Positions 34,780 through 43,386 of a DNA stretch of 64,000 nt are shown in pieces. The stretch is from the NCBI GenBank assembly GCA_044220975.1, contig JBGAPZ010000008.1, forward strand, positions 42,909 to 106,908. The letters run 5' to 3'. A program made the translations under genes and the position numbers. The first letter of the stretch is position 1. Each line of letters opens with the position of its first letter. Under the pieces are notes generated by a model. The model was not told the DNA's origin and ran no database searches. It saw only the letters and a list, made by a program, of their open reading frames with translations. This DNA comes from SZUA-430 sp044220975 (GTDB lineage: Bacteria; Pseudomonadota; Alphaproteobacteria; Micropepsales; Micropepsaceae).

Positions 34780-35659
34780 GTGAGCTTACTTTCAGACGTT
34801 AATCGCGAGATCAAGGCGGGTGTCATCGGCGCTGGCGCGTTCGGCCGCCTGCATGCGCAGAAGTATGCGAGTACGCCCGGCGTGAAGCTGGTCGGCATCG
34901 CCGACGCCGATATTGCGCGTGCGCAAACGCTTGCGAACGATTTCATGGTCAGCGTTGAACGCCGGCAAGCATGTGTTCGTCGAGAAGCCGCTGGCCGCCA
35001 ACCTCCGCGAGGCCGACGCATTGGTGCGCCTGGCAGAGCAGCGCGGGTTGGTGCTGCACACGGGGCATCAGGAGCGCTTCGTGATGCGCCATCTCGGCCT
35101 CTTCGACGGCAATGTGAAACCGCTGAAGATCGAATGCCATCGGGCCTCGCCGTTCAGCCCGCGCAATACCGACGTTAGCGTCGTGCTGGACCTCATGATC
35201 CACGACATCGACTTGGTGCATCAACTAAACGCGTCACCGATCGCCGAGATGCGTGCGAGCGAGCGGTTCGTCAGCGCCCGTTCGGACGAGGTTTCGGCGA
35301 CAATGACGCTCGCCGACGGCATGGAAGTCGAGTTGTTCGCGAGCCGCATGGCGGATGCGCGCAAACGCTTCATGCGGGTCGTCTATCCGGACGGTGAGAT
35401 TTACATCGACTTTCTGACGCGCGAGATGACGAACTCGACGCCGCGCAAACTGAAGCCCTTGGGCAGCGCTTCGACCAGCACCTCGCTACCGTGCCCGTCG
35501 ACCGATCCGCTGGGTCATGGCGTGGCGCAGTTCGTGCGCTCCGTTCGCCAGGGTCTGCCTGCTTCGATTGCGCCGCGTGAGGCGCGCCGGGCGTTGGAAA
35601 CCGCGCTCTCCATCCTGGACGCCGCAAGGCTGCCGCAGAAGAGACTGGCTCATGCCTGA
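34780..35659 (+). pseudogene. Gfo/Idh/MocA-family oxidoreductase, broken by internal deletion and frameshift
   Basis: The N-terminal part (start likely GTG at 34780) has IKAGVIGAGAFGRLHAQKYA, the Rossmann loop, and GIADADIARAQTLANDF. After about 34944 the frame changes: from about 34952 the next frame reads ALNAGKHVFVEKPLAA, the Lys-containing catalytic stretch, and continues to the normal C-terminus. The joined protein is about 290 residues against 320-340 in the family; about 35-45 codons between motif I and EKP are missing. Its 3' end overlaps the DegT aminotransferase by 8 nt, so the pair is a sugar dehydrogenase/aminotransferase set, as for cell-surface amino sugars. Confidence 0.82.
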
Positions 35660-36815
35660 AGCAACGAATACCGCAACCCGCACCGCGCAAGCGGATGCGG
35701 GCCCGATCCGCTTTTTCGATTTGGAAACGCCGAAGAAGATGCTTCGCGCGGACATCGAGAAGCGCTGGCAGAAGATTCTCGACCATGGTGCCTTTATCGG
35801 CGGGCCTGAGGTAGGTGAGCTTGAGGCGGCGTTGGCCTCAGCTACCGGTGCAAAGCACGGGCTTGCGGTTGCGAGCGGAACGGACGCGCTTGTGATCGCC
35901 CTCATGGGTGAGGATGTGAACGCCCGTGATGCTGTCTTCATCCCAGGCTTTACCTACAACGCCACGGCGAATGCGGTGCTCATCGCCGGAGCGACACCGG
36001 TCTTCGTGGACGTCGACGCGCATACTTGCAACATCGACGTCGGTCATCTTGAGGCGCAGATCGAAGCGGTGCTCCGCGAAGGTAAGCTGAAGCCTCGGAT
36101 GATCATTGCCGTCGACCTCTACGGCCTGCCGGCAGACTACGCAGCGATCAACAAAATCGCCAAGAAGCACGGGATGCTTGTGCTGGCGGACGCTGCGCAA
36201 AGCTTTGGCGGTGGGCAGGACGGCCGCATGATTGGCGCGCTCACCGATATGACGACGTTGAGTTTCTATCCGTCGAAGACGCTGGGCTGTTATGGCGACG
36301 GCGGTGCAATGCTGACAGACGATGCCGCTCGGTTTGACCGCTGGTCTTCCATTCGCTGGCACGGGACCGATGCGCAGAAAAAAGAATCGATCCGAGTCGG
36401 CGTGAACGGCCGGTTGGATTCCGTGCAATGTGCGGTGCTGCTGTCGAAGCTGACGGTTTTTGCCGATGAAATGAAAGCGCGCGAGCGGATTGCGCAACGG
36501 TACCGCCAAGAGATCGGCAACGCGGTGGAGATGCAGCACGTGCCGCAGGGTAGTAAGAACGCCTGGGGCCTCTTTACGGTTATGGTCGATAACCGCGACG
36601 CGGTGATGCAGTCACTGCAAGAAGCGGGGGTACCGTCATCGATCTACTACTTCAAGGCGCTGCATCAACACAAAGCCTTTGCAGCCTATGCGCCAAAGGG
36701 CGGGTTACCCGTGTGTGAGAAGCTGGCGCAGCGCGTTCTGAGCCTGCCGATGCACCCTTATTTGACCGATGGACAGATTGACCGCGTCGTCAAGGCGGTC
36801 AAAGCTGCGGTGTGA
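35652..36815 (+). CDS. DegT/DnrJ/EryC1/StrS aminotransferase
   Basis: A 387-residue PLP-dependent sugar aminotransferase. IRFFDLETPKKML starts the domain; VASGTDALVIALMG binds the phosphate of PLP, DAAQSFGGGQDGRMIG carries the Asp, and SFYPSKTLGCYGDGGAM carries the Schiff-base Lys. These enzymes make amino sugars for LPS or exopolysaccharide. The ATG at 35652 lies inside the end of the upstream oxidoreductase. Since the partner is broken, the pathway may be inactive or the aminotransferase may serve another route. Confidence 0.9.
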   Translation: MPEATNTATRTAQADAGPIRFFDLETPKKMLRADIEKRWQKILDHGAFIGGPEVGELEAALASATGAKHGLAVASGTDALVIALMGEDVNARDAVFIPGFTYNATANAVLIAGATPVFVDVDAHTCNIDVGHLEAQIEAVLREGKLKPRMIIAVDLYGLPADYAAINKIAKKHGMLVLADAAQSFGGGQDGRMIGALTDMTTLSFYPSKTLGCYGDGGAMLTDDAARFDRWSSIRWHGTDAQKKESIRVGVNGRLDSVQCAVLLSKLTVFADEMKARERIAQRYRQEIGNAVEMQHVPQGSKNAWGLFTVMVDNRDAVMQSLQEAGVPSSIYYFKALHQHKAFAAYAPKGGLPVCEKLAQRVLSLPMHPYLTDGQIDRVVKAVKAAV

Positions 36816-36834
36816 GAACATCGCGAGGCGAACC

Positions 36835-37320
36835 ATGCGCTATGGCGTAATCCTGATCGTTGCCGTGGGGATGCTCGCGGCGTGTGATGATTCCCGCAAG
36901 ACGCAACAGCCCGCGGCCGAGAGCGACCTGTTTGCGCGCACCGAGGCAGACATTGCGGTCGGCCGAGTGGAGGTCATGCAAGACCAGGTGCATGCTGGTT
37001 TGAAGCTGTTCGGTGCGTCTTTGCGCGATGCCGAGGCGTCGGCTGAGACTGGCGCGTTTCGCCGGTTGCAGGGCGTGATCGTGCGCTACAACGAATTGCG
37101 CTCGACAGCATGTGCGCGCAAGGTCACGGGTGGCAAATTGTGTCCGGTCGCGCCATATCATCCGTCGTGGTCGTTGGTGGGATCCGACGCTGTGATATCC
37201 GGCGTCGACCTGAAGCGCATGGCTGAGGAGATGCAGAACGAAATGATGCCGTTCTGGGACGCAGTGTGCGTCAAAGCGAAAGCAAAGACCGGCGACGAGC
37301 AGTTTTGCGCCATCGAATGA
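36835..37320 (+). CDS. Hypothetical lipoprotein
   Basis: A 161-residue protein with a lipoprotein signal: MRYGVILIVAVGMLAAC ends in the lipobox LAAC. The mature part is helical, with paired Cys (STACARKVTGGKLC and VCVKAKAKTGDEQFC) suggesting disulfides. It begins 19 nt after the aminotransferase stop and overlaps nadE by 4 nt (ATGA). No family is recognised. Confidence 0.75.
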   Translation: MRYGVILIVAVGMLAACDDSRKTQQPAAESDLFARTEADIAVGRVEVMQDQVHAGLKLFGASLRDAEASAETGAFRRLQGVIVRYNELRSTACARKVTGGKLCPVAPYHPSWSLVGSDAVISGVDLKRMAEEMQNEMMPFWDAVCVKAKAKTGDEQFCAIE

Positions 37321-38975
37321 CGTCATCGCTCAAAATCGCATTTGCGCAGCTGAACCCGACGGTCGGGGACGTTCAAGGGAATTTGGCGAAGGCGCGTAAG
37401 GCGCGCGCCGAGGCGGCTACGATGGGCGCGGACATCGTGCTATTCAGCGAACTGTTTATCGTGGGGTATCCGCCTGAAGACCTGGTGCTGAAGCCCGCGC
37501 TGCAGTCCGATGCCCGGGCCGCCATAGAAGCACTTGCGAAAGAAACTGTTTCAGGCCCGGCAGTCTTGATCGGAACGCCGTGGGTCGACGGTAACAAGCT
37601 CTTCAATGCGCTCGCCTATCTCGACGGCGGCGTCGTCAAAGCCGTCCGGTTCAAAGTGGATCTACCGAACTACGGCGTGTTCGACGAGAAACGCGTGTTC
37701 ACGCCGGGACCGATGCCGGGACCGATTGAGGTGCGCGGGGTGCGCATCGGCGTGCCGATCTGCGAGGACATCTGGAAGGGCGACGTCGTCGAGTGCATTA
37801 CAGAGACGGGCGGCGAGTTTCTGCTGGTTCCGAACGGATCGCCGTTTGAGGCGACGAAGGAAGAGACGCGGCTTAACATCGCCGTCGCGCGTGTTGTGGA
37901 GAGCGGGCTTGCGCTTGCGTATCTCAATCAGATCGGCGGACAGGACGAACTCGTGTTCGATGGCGCGTCGTTCGTACTCAATCCCGATCGCAGTCTGGCT
38001 GTACAGATGCCCGCGTGGACAGAGGCGTTGACGCTCACGCATTGGCGGCGGGATGGAAAACGCTGGATTTGCGAGCCCGGTGCGAAGGCCGATGTGCCTG
38101 AGGGACTCGAGTCGGTTTATCACGCGATGATGCTTGGGCTCGGCGACTACGTTCGAAAGAACCGGTTTCCAGGCGTGGTGTTGGGCTTGTCGGGCGGGAT
38201 CGACTCGGCGCTTACGGCGGCGGCGGCCGTCGATGCGCTTGGCAAGGATCGTGTGCGCTGCGTGATGATGCCGTCGCGGTATACGTCGAAGGACAGTTTG
38301 GACGACGCGGCCGAAGTCGCTCGGTTGTTGGGCGTCCAGCTCGACAACATCCCGATCGAAGACGCCGTGAAGGCATTCGGAGCGATGCTTGGGCCGCTGT
38401 TCGCGGGTCGTGCGCCAGACACCTCCGAGGAGAATATTCAGTCGCGTATTCGCGGCGTGACGCTGATGGCGCTGTCGAACAAGTTTGGACCAATGGTTGT
38501 GACCACCGGCAACAAGTCCGAGATGTCAGTCGGTTATGCCACTCTGTATGGCGACATGTGCGGCGGGTACAATCCGCTCAAAGACCTCTACAAGATGCAG
38601 GTGTTTGCACTGTCGCGGTGGCGCAATCAGCGTAAGCCCTACGGAGCGCTGGGGCCGTCAGGCCGGGTGATGCCGGAGCGTGTCATCGACAAGCCGCCGA
38701 CTGCCGAGTTGCGCGCGAACCAGAAGGACGAGGATTCGCTTCCGCCCTATGCGAAGCTCGACGATATCCTTGAGTGCCTGGTCGAGAACGAGATGCCGGT
38801 CGAGGAGATCATGAAGCGCGGCCACGACCTCGCGACGATCAAGCGGGTCGAGCATTTGCTCTCAATCGCGGAGTATAAGCGCCGCCAGGCGCCGCCGGGT
38901 GTCAAAATCACGCGTCGGAACTTCGGCCGCGACCGCCGGTATCCGATAACGAATGCCTTCCGGGACGCGACCTGA
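37317..38975 (+). CDS. nadE: Glutamine-dependent NAD+ synthetase
   Basis: A 552-residue two-domain enzyme. The N-terminal nitrilase-type glutaminase has IAFAQLNPTVGDVQGN, ELFIVGYPPEDL with the catalytic Glu, and GVPICEDIWKG with the nucleophile Cys. The C-terminal synthetase has VLGLSGGIDSALTAA, the P-loop, and GNKSEMSVGYATLYGDMCGG. It amidates nicotinic acid adenine dinucleotide. The ATG at 37317 overlaps the lipoprotein stop. gltX follows after 18 nt. Confidence 0.96.
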   Translation: MTSSLKIAFAQLNPTVGDVQGNLAKARKARAEAATMGADIVLFSELFIVGYPPEDLVLKPALQSDARAAIEALAKETVSGPAVLIGTPWVDGNKLFNALAYLDGGVVKAVRFKVDLPNYGVFDEKRVFTPGPMPGPIEVRGVRIGVPICEDIWKGDVVECITETGGEFLLVPNGSPFEATKEETRLNIAVARVVESGLALAYLNQIGGQDELVFDGASFVLNPDRSLAVQMPAWTEALTLTHWRRDGKRWICEPGAKADVPEGLESVYHAMMLGLGDYVRKNRFPGVVLGLSGGIDSALTAAAAVDALGKDRVRCVMMPSRYTSKDSLDDAAEVARLLGVQLDNIPIEDAVKAFGAMLGPLFAGRAPDTSEENIQSRIRGVTLMALSNKFGPMVVTTGNKSEMSVGYATLYGDMCGGYNPLKDLYKMQVFALSRWRNQRKPYGALGPSGRVMPERVIDKPPTAELRANQKDEDSLPPYAKLDDILECLVENEMPVEEIMKRGHDLATIKRVEHLLSIAEYKRRQAPPGVKITRRNFGRDRRYPITNAFRDAT

Positions 38976-38993
38976 CCCGCTAATACAGCGCCC

Positions 38994-40331
38994 ATGACAA
39001 CCGTTGTTCGCTTCGCCCCCAGTCCTACGGGCAAACTTCACGTCGGCAATATTCGCGCGGCGCTCACGAATTATTTGTTCGCGCACAAGACGGGCGGGAA
39101 GTTTTTGCTGCGGCTCGACGATACGGACACGGAGCGTTCGACCGATGAAAATGCACAGGGCATTCATGCCGATCTCGCTTGGCTTGGGCTGAAGCATGAC
39201 CTGTTTGCGAAGCAGTCGGCGCGGGCGGCAGAACATAGTGCTGCGGCCGACAAACTGCGTGCGGCGGGGCGGCTTTATCCTTGCTATGAGACGGCGGACG
39301 AACTCGACCGGCGGCGCAAGCGGCAACTCGCGCAGCACAAACCGCCTGTCTACGATCGCGCGGCGCTGAATCTGACGGCGGAGCAGCGCACGGAGCTTGA
39401 GGCTAAAGGGCGCAAGCCGCATTGGCGGTTCAAGCTCAGCGGCAAGAATGTCGAGTTCAATGACCTCATTCGTGGGCCCGTGCACATCGAGACGGCGTCG
39501 CTGTCGGATCCGGTTTTGATCCGTGAGGATGGGCGGTTCCTGTATACGCTGCCCAGCGTTGTGGACGACATCGACTTCAAGATCACACACATCATCCGTG
39601 GCGAAGATCACGTTACGAACACGGGCGTTCAGGTCGAAATTTTTGAGGCGCTTGGTGCGGCGGTGCCTGCGTTTGCGCACTTCTCGATGCTGATCGGCGC
39701 TGGCGGCGAGGCATTGTCGAAGCGGCTTGGGTCGCTCGCGATCGAGGGCTTGCGCGAAGAAGGGATCGAGCCGCAGGCGATCAACAGTCTGCTGGCCAAG
39801 CTCGGGACGTCCGATCCGGTCGTTGTGCGGGCGACGCTCGATGAACTTGTTGCGGACTTCGATCTGACGAAGTTTTCGCGTGCGCCGGCGCACTTCGATC
39901 CGAACGATTTGAAGACGCTGAACCACAAGCTTCTGCACGGCATGTCGTACGACATGGTTGCGGCCGATTTGGAGCGGCTTGGCGTGGGAGGTGGCGCGCC
40001 GTTCTGGGATGCGGTTCGCGACAACATCCAGTTGCTCAACGAAGCGCGCGCCTGGTGGCACGTAGTCAAAGGGCCGCTTGAGCCTGTCATCGAAGATGCT
40101 GCTGTCGCCGACGCCGCGCGGGCCTTGTTGCCTGAAGGACCCTTCACGGATGTGACCTGGACGGAATGGACGGCGGCGGTTTCGGCAAAAACCGGGGCCA
40201 AAGGTAAGGCTTTGTTTAGGCCGCTTCGTTTAGCGTTGACCGGCCAGCCCCATGGACCGGAGATGCGAAAGCTGTTACCGCTCATTGGTCCTGAGCGGGC
40301 TGCAAAACGGCTGGCCGGTCAGGCTGCATGA
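38994..40331 (+). CDS. gltX: Glutamate--tRNA ligase
   Basis: A 445-residue class I synthetase. FAPSPTGKLHVGNIRAALTN has the HIGH-type motif (HVGN), and GGEALSKRLGSLAIEGL the KMSKS-type motif (LSKRL). It charges tRNA-Glu, and in many alphaproteobacteria also tRNA-Gln for later amidation. Alphaproteobacteria often carry two GltX copies and this shorter form could be one of them. The C-terminal anticodon-binding part looks complete. Confidence 0.95.
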   Translation: MTTVVRFAPSPTGKLHVGNIRAALTNYLFAHKTGGKFLLRLDDTDTERSTDENAQGIHADLAWLGLKHDLFAKQSARAAEHSAAADKLRAAGRLYPCYETADELDRRRKRQLAQHKPPVYDRAALNLTAEQRTELEAKGRKPHWRFKLSGKNVEFNDLIRGPVHIETASLSDPVLIREDGRFLYTLPSVVDDIDFKITHIIRGEDHVTNTGVQVEIFEALGAAVPAFAHFSMLIGAGGEALSKRLGSLAIEGLREEGIEPQAINSLLAKLGTSDPVVVRATLDELVADFDLTKFSRAPAHFDPNDLKTLNHKLLHGMSYDMVAADLERLGVGGGAPFWDAVRDNIQLLNEARAWWHVVKGPLEPVIEDAAVADAARALLPEGPFTDVTWTEWTAAVSAKTGAKGKALFRPLRLALTGQPHGPEMRKLLPLIGPERAAKRLAGQAA

Positions 40332-40507
40332 GGCAGATGTGAGAATTCGGACGACCACTTCCGGCATGTTTCCCGCGGCGCATATTGCGCGTGCGGCGAT
40401 TTGTATTTGCGGCTAACGAACCTTAGCGGCCGCGCTCACAGATTCTTTTCTCGTCAGAGACCGAATCCCAAAAGGCGGCCAGAGCGGACGCTTTTGAGGA
40501 ATTGAGC

Positions 40508-41875
40508 ATGGCGCTGACGATCTACAACACGCTGGCCCGCGAGAAGCAGGTCTTCAAACCGATCGACCCGAAGAACGTGCGCATGTACGTCTGCGGACCG
40601 ACGGTTTACGACTTTGCGCATATCGGCAACGCGCGTCCGGTGATTGTGTTCGACGTGTTGTTCCGGCTGCTGCGCCATATATATGGCGAGAAGCACGTCA
40701 CCTATGTCCGCAACATCACGGATGTCGAAGACAAGATCATTGCCCGGGCTGCGGCACGTGGCGTTTCTATTCGCGAGCTGACCGAAGGCACTGCGAAGGT
40801 ATACCAAGAGGACGCGCTGGCTCTGGGCAACTTAGCGCCGTCGCTTGAGCCGCGCGTGACCGATACGATGCCCGAGATCATTGCAATGATCGGGAAGTTG
40901 GTCGCAAACAATCATGCCTATGTGGCCGAAGGTCATGTGCTGTTTCATGTGCCATCCGATCCGCATTACGGCAAACTTTCGCGACGTGCGCTCGATGAGA
41001 TGATTGCGGGCGCCCGCGTCGAGGTGGCGCCTTACAAGAAGAGCCCAATGGACTTTGTGCTCTGGAAGCCGTCGGATGCGACAATGCCTGGCTGGGACAG
41101 TCCCTGGGGCAACGGGCGCCCGGGATGGCACATCGAATGCTCTGCTATGGGTGAGAAGCACCTCGGTGAGACCTTTGATATTCACGGCGGCGGGATTGAT
41201 TTGCAGTTTCCGCACCACGAGAACGAGATTGCGCAGAGCGAAGGCGCACATCATGGCGCACCGATTGCGAACTACTGGATGCACAACGGCTTTCTGCAGG
41301 TCGAAGGGGAGAAAATGTCGAAGAGCCTCGGCAATTTCGTGACGATCCGCGAGTTGTTGGCGGAGAAGAAGTTCGGCGAGCAGCAGTGGCATGGGCGCGT
41401 GCTGCGGTTTGCCATGTTGAGCACGCACTATCGGCAACCCATCGATTGGACGCTTGATCGTCTCCTTCAAGCGCGAAGTACGTTGATGGAGTGGGCGCGC
41501 CTTCTGCACGGCGTGGCACCAGCGGAATCTGTATCGGAGGACGTTATGGCCGCGCTGTCGGATGACCTGAACACGCCGGCCGCGCTTGCCGTGGTGCACA
41601 GCCTTGCGGCCGCAGCGCGGTCGAACGATGCGGATAAACGCCGTCTTAAGGCGGCGTTGAATTTCATCAGTGTTTATGGCGATGAGCGGGACACAGAGTT
41701 TATGATTGGCCAGTCAATCGATGCCGCGAAGGTCGAAGACCTGATCGCCAAACGCATCGCCGCGCGGAAAGCGAAGAACTTCACTGAAGCCGACAGATTG
41801 CGTGCGGAGATCTCGGCGCTCGGTGTCGCGATTGAGGACGGCCCCGGCGGAACGACGTGGAAGGTGGTGTCATGA
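40508..41875 (+). CDS. cysS: Cysteine--tRNA ligase
   Basis: A 455-residue class I synthetase. MYVCGPTVYDFAHIGNARP holds the zinc Cys and the HIGH motif; GGGIDLQFPHHENEIAQSEG has further zinc ligands; EGEKMSKSLGNFVTI is KMSKS. GAGGA at 40496-40500 lies 7 nt before the ATG at 40508; a TTG at 40502 is also in frame but too close. It overlaps cimA by ATGA. The 176 nt after gltX may hold its promoter. Confidence 0.95.
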   Translation: MALTIYNTLAREKQVFKPIDPKNVRMYVCGPTVYDFAHIGNARPVIVFDVLFRLLRHIYGEKHVTYVRNITDVEDKIIARAAARGVSIRELTEGTAKVYQEDALALGNLAPSLEPRVTDTMPEIIAMIGKLVANNHAYVAEGHVLFHVPSDPHYGKLSRRALDEMIAGARVEVAPYKKSPMDFVLWKPSDATMPGWDSPWGNGRPGWHIECSAMGEKHLGETFDIHGGGIDLQFPHHENEIAQSEGAHHGAPIANYWMHNGFLQVEGEKMSKSLGNFVTIRELLAEKKFGEQQWHGRVLRFAMLSTHYRQPIDWTLDRLLQARSTLMEWARLLHGVAPAESVSEDVMAALSDDLNTPAALAVVHSLAAAARSNDADKRRLKAALNFISVYGDERDTEFMIGQSIDAAKVEDLIAKRIAARKAKNFTEADRLRAEISALGVAIEDGPGGTTWKVVS

Positions 41876-43371
41876 GCCGCGAACGCCTCTACCTCTTCGA
41901 CACTACTTTGCGCGACGGGGCGCAGACGCAGGGGGTCGATTTCAGCGTCGAGGACAAGCGCCAGATAGCGATGCTGCTCGACGATTTTGGAATCGACTAC
42001 ATTGAAGGCGGGTGGCCGGGAGCCAACCCGACCGACACCACGTTTTTTGGTGCACCGCCGACGTTGAAGCGGGCGAAACTTGTCGCGTTCGGAATGACGA
42101 AGAAGCTCGGGCGCAGTTCGTCGAACGATCCGGGGCTTGCGTCGGTACTGGACGCGAAGGCGGATGCGTGTTGCCTGGTCGGCAAGTCGTGGGGTTTTCA
42201 GGTCGATATCGTGCTTGAGGTTCCCCGCGCGGACAATTTGGCCGCGATCAAAGAGAGTATGGCGGCCGTCAAGGCGCGTGGCCGTGAGCCGATGTTCGAT
42301 GCGGAGCATTTCTTCGATGGCTACAAAGCGAGCCCCGAGTACGCGTTGGCATGTCTAGAGGCGGCGCTGGACGGCGGCGCGCGGTGGGCGGTGCTGTGCG
42401 ACACCAACGGCGGCACGCTGCCGAACGAGGTGTCGCGGATCGTCGCGGAGGTCGTGAAGAAATTTCCACGCGATCGGATCGGTATTCATGCGCACAATGA
42501 CACGGAGAACGCCGTCGCGAACACCCTTGCCGCGGTAGATGCGGGGGTGCGCCAGGTACAAGGCACTCTGAACGGACTTGGCGAACGGTGCGGCAACGCG
42601 AACTTGGTCTCGCTCATCCCGACGCTGCTATTAAAAGCGGGGTTCGCGGATCGGTTCGAGACCGGAATCGCGCAGACCAAGTTAAAGGACATCACGCACC
42701 TATCGCGGCAACTGGACGAGATCTTAAACCGCGCGCCGAACCGGCATGCGGCCTATGTCGGTTCGTCGGCATTCGCGCACAAGGGCGGGCTTCATGCTTC
42801 GGCCGTACAGAAGGATCCGCGTACCTATGAGCATGTGCCCCCGGAAGCGGTGGGCAACGCGCGCAAGATACCAGTGTCCGATCAGGCGGGGCGGTCCAAT
42901 CTCGTTGGGCGGATCGCAGCGCTTGGGATTGATGTCGACTCGAAGGATCCGAGGATCGCTGCGCTGCTTGAGCGGATCAAGGAGCGCGAGTTCTTGGGCT
43001 ACGCGTATGACGGCGCCGAGGCATCGCTGGAGTTGCTGGCGCGGCGTGCGCTCGGAAAGGTGCCGACGTACTTCAAGGTCGATGGGTTCCGCAACGGCCC
43101 GGTCAATGCGCTCGACAACGCATTGCGCAAGGACCTTGGCCGGTATTCGAAGTGGCTCGAGGATTTGAAGTTGGTGGACTACAAGGTCCGCATCCTCACC
43201 GCCGGCACGGAGGCCGTGACCCGGGTCATGATCGAGAGCGCGGATGGGGCAGGCAATCGCTGGTCGACAGTCGGCGTTTCGCCCAATATTGTGGATGCTT
43301 CCTTCGAGGCGCTGATCGACTCCATCACCTACAAACTGCTGCGCGACGGGGCGCCTCCGTCGAGCGGCTAA
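41872..43371 (+). CDS. cimA: (R)-citramalate synthase
   Basis: A 499-residue protein of the isopropylmalate synthase group, CimA branch. LYLFDTTLRDGAQTQGVDFS is the acetyl-CoA/metal motif, FDAEHFFDGYK and HAHNDTENAVANTLAAVDAG follow, and a C-terminal LeuA dimer/regulatory domain (from about residue 370) ends in SFEALIDSITYKLLRDG. It condenses acetyl-CoA with pyruvate, starting the threonine-independent isoleucine route. Direct overlap with cysS suggests coupling. The ATG at 41872 is preferred over the upstream ATG at 41857. Confidence 0.92.
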   Translation: MSRERLYLFDTTLRDGAQTQGVDFSVEDKRQIAMLLDDFGIDYIEGGWPGANPTDTTFFGAPPTLKRAKLVAFGMTKKLGRSSSNDPGLASVLDAKADACCLVGKSWGFQVDIVLEVPRADNLAAIKESMAAVKARGREPMFDAEHFFDGYKASPEYALACLEAALDGGARWAVLCDTNGGTLPNEVSRIVAEVVKKFPRDRIGIHAHNDTENAVANTLAAVDAGVRQVQGTLNGLGERCGNANLVSLIPTLLLKAGFADRFETGIAQTKLKDITHLSRQLDEILNRAPNRHAAYVGSSAFAHKGGLHASAVQKDPRTYEHVPPEAVGNARKIPVSDQAGRSNLVGRIAALGIDVDSKDPRIAALLERIKEREFLGYAYDGAEASLELLARRALGKVPTYFKVDGFRNGPVNALDNALRKDLGRYSKWLEDLKLVDYKVRILTAGTEAVTRVMIESADGAGNRWSTVGVSPNIVDASFEALIDSITYKLLRDGAPPSSG

Positions 43372-43386
43372 GAGCCGCGAGACACC

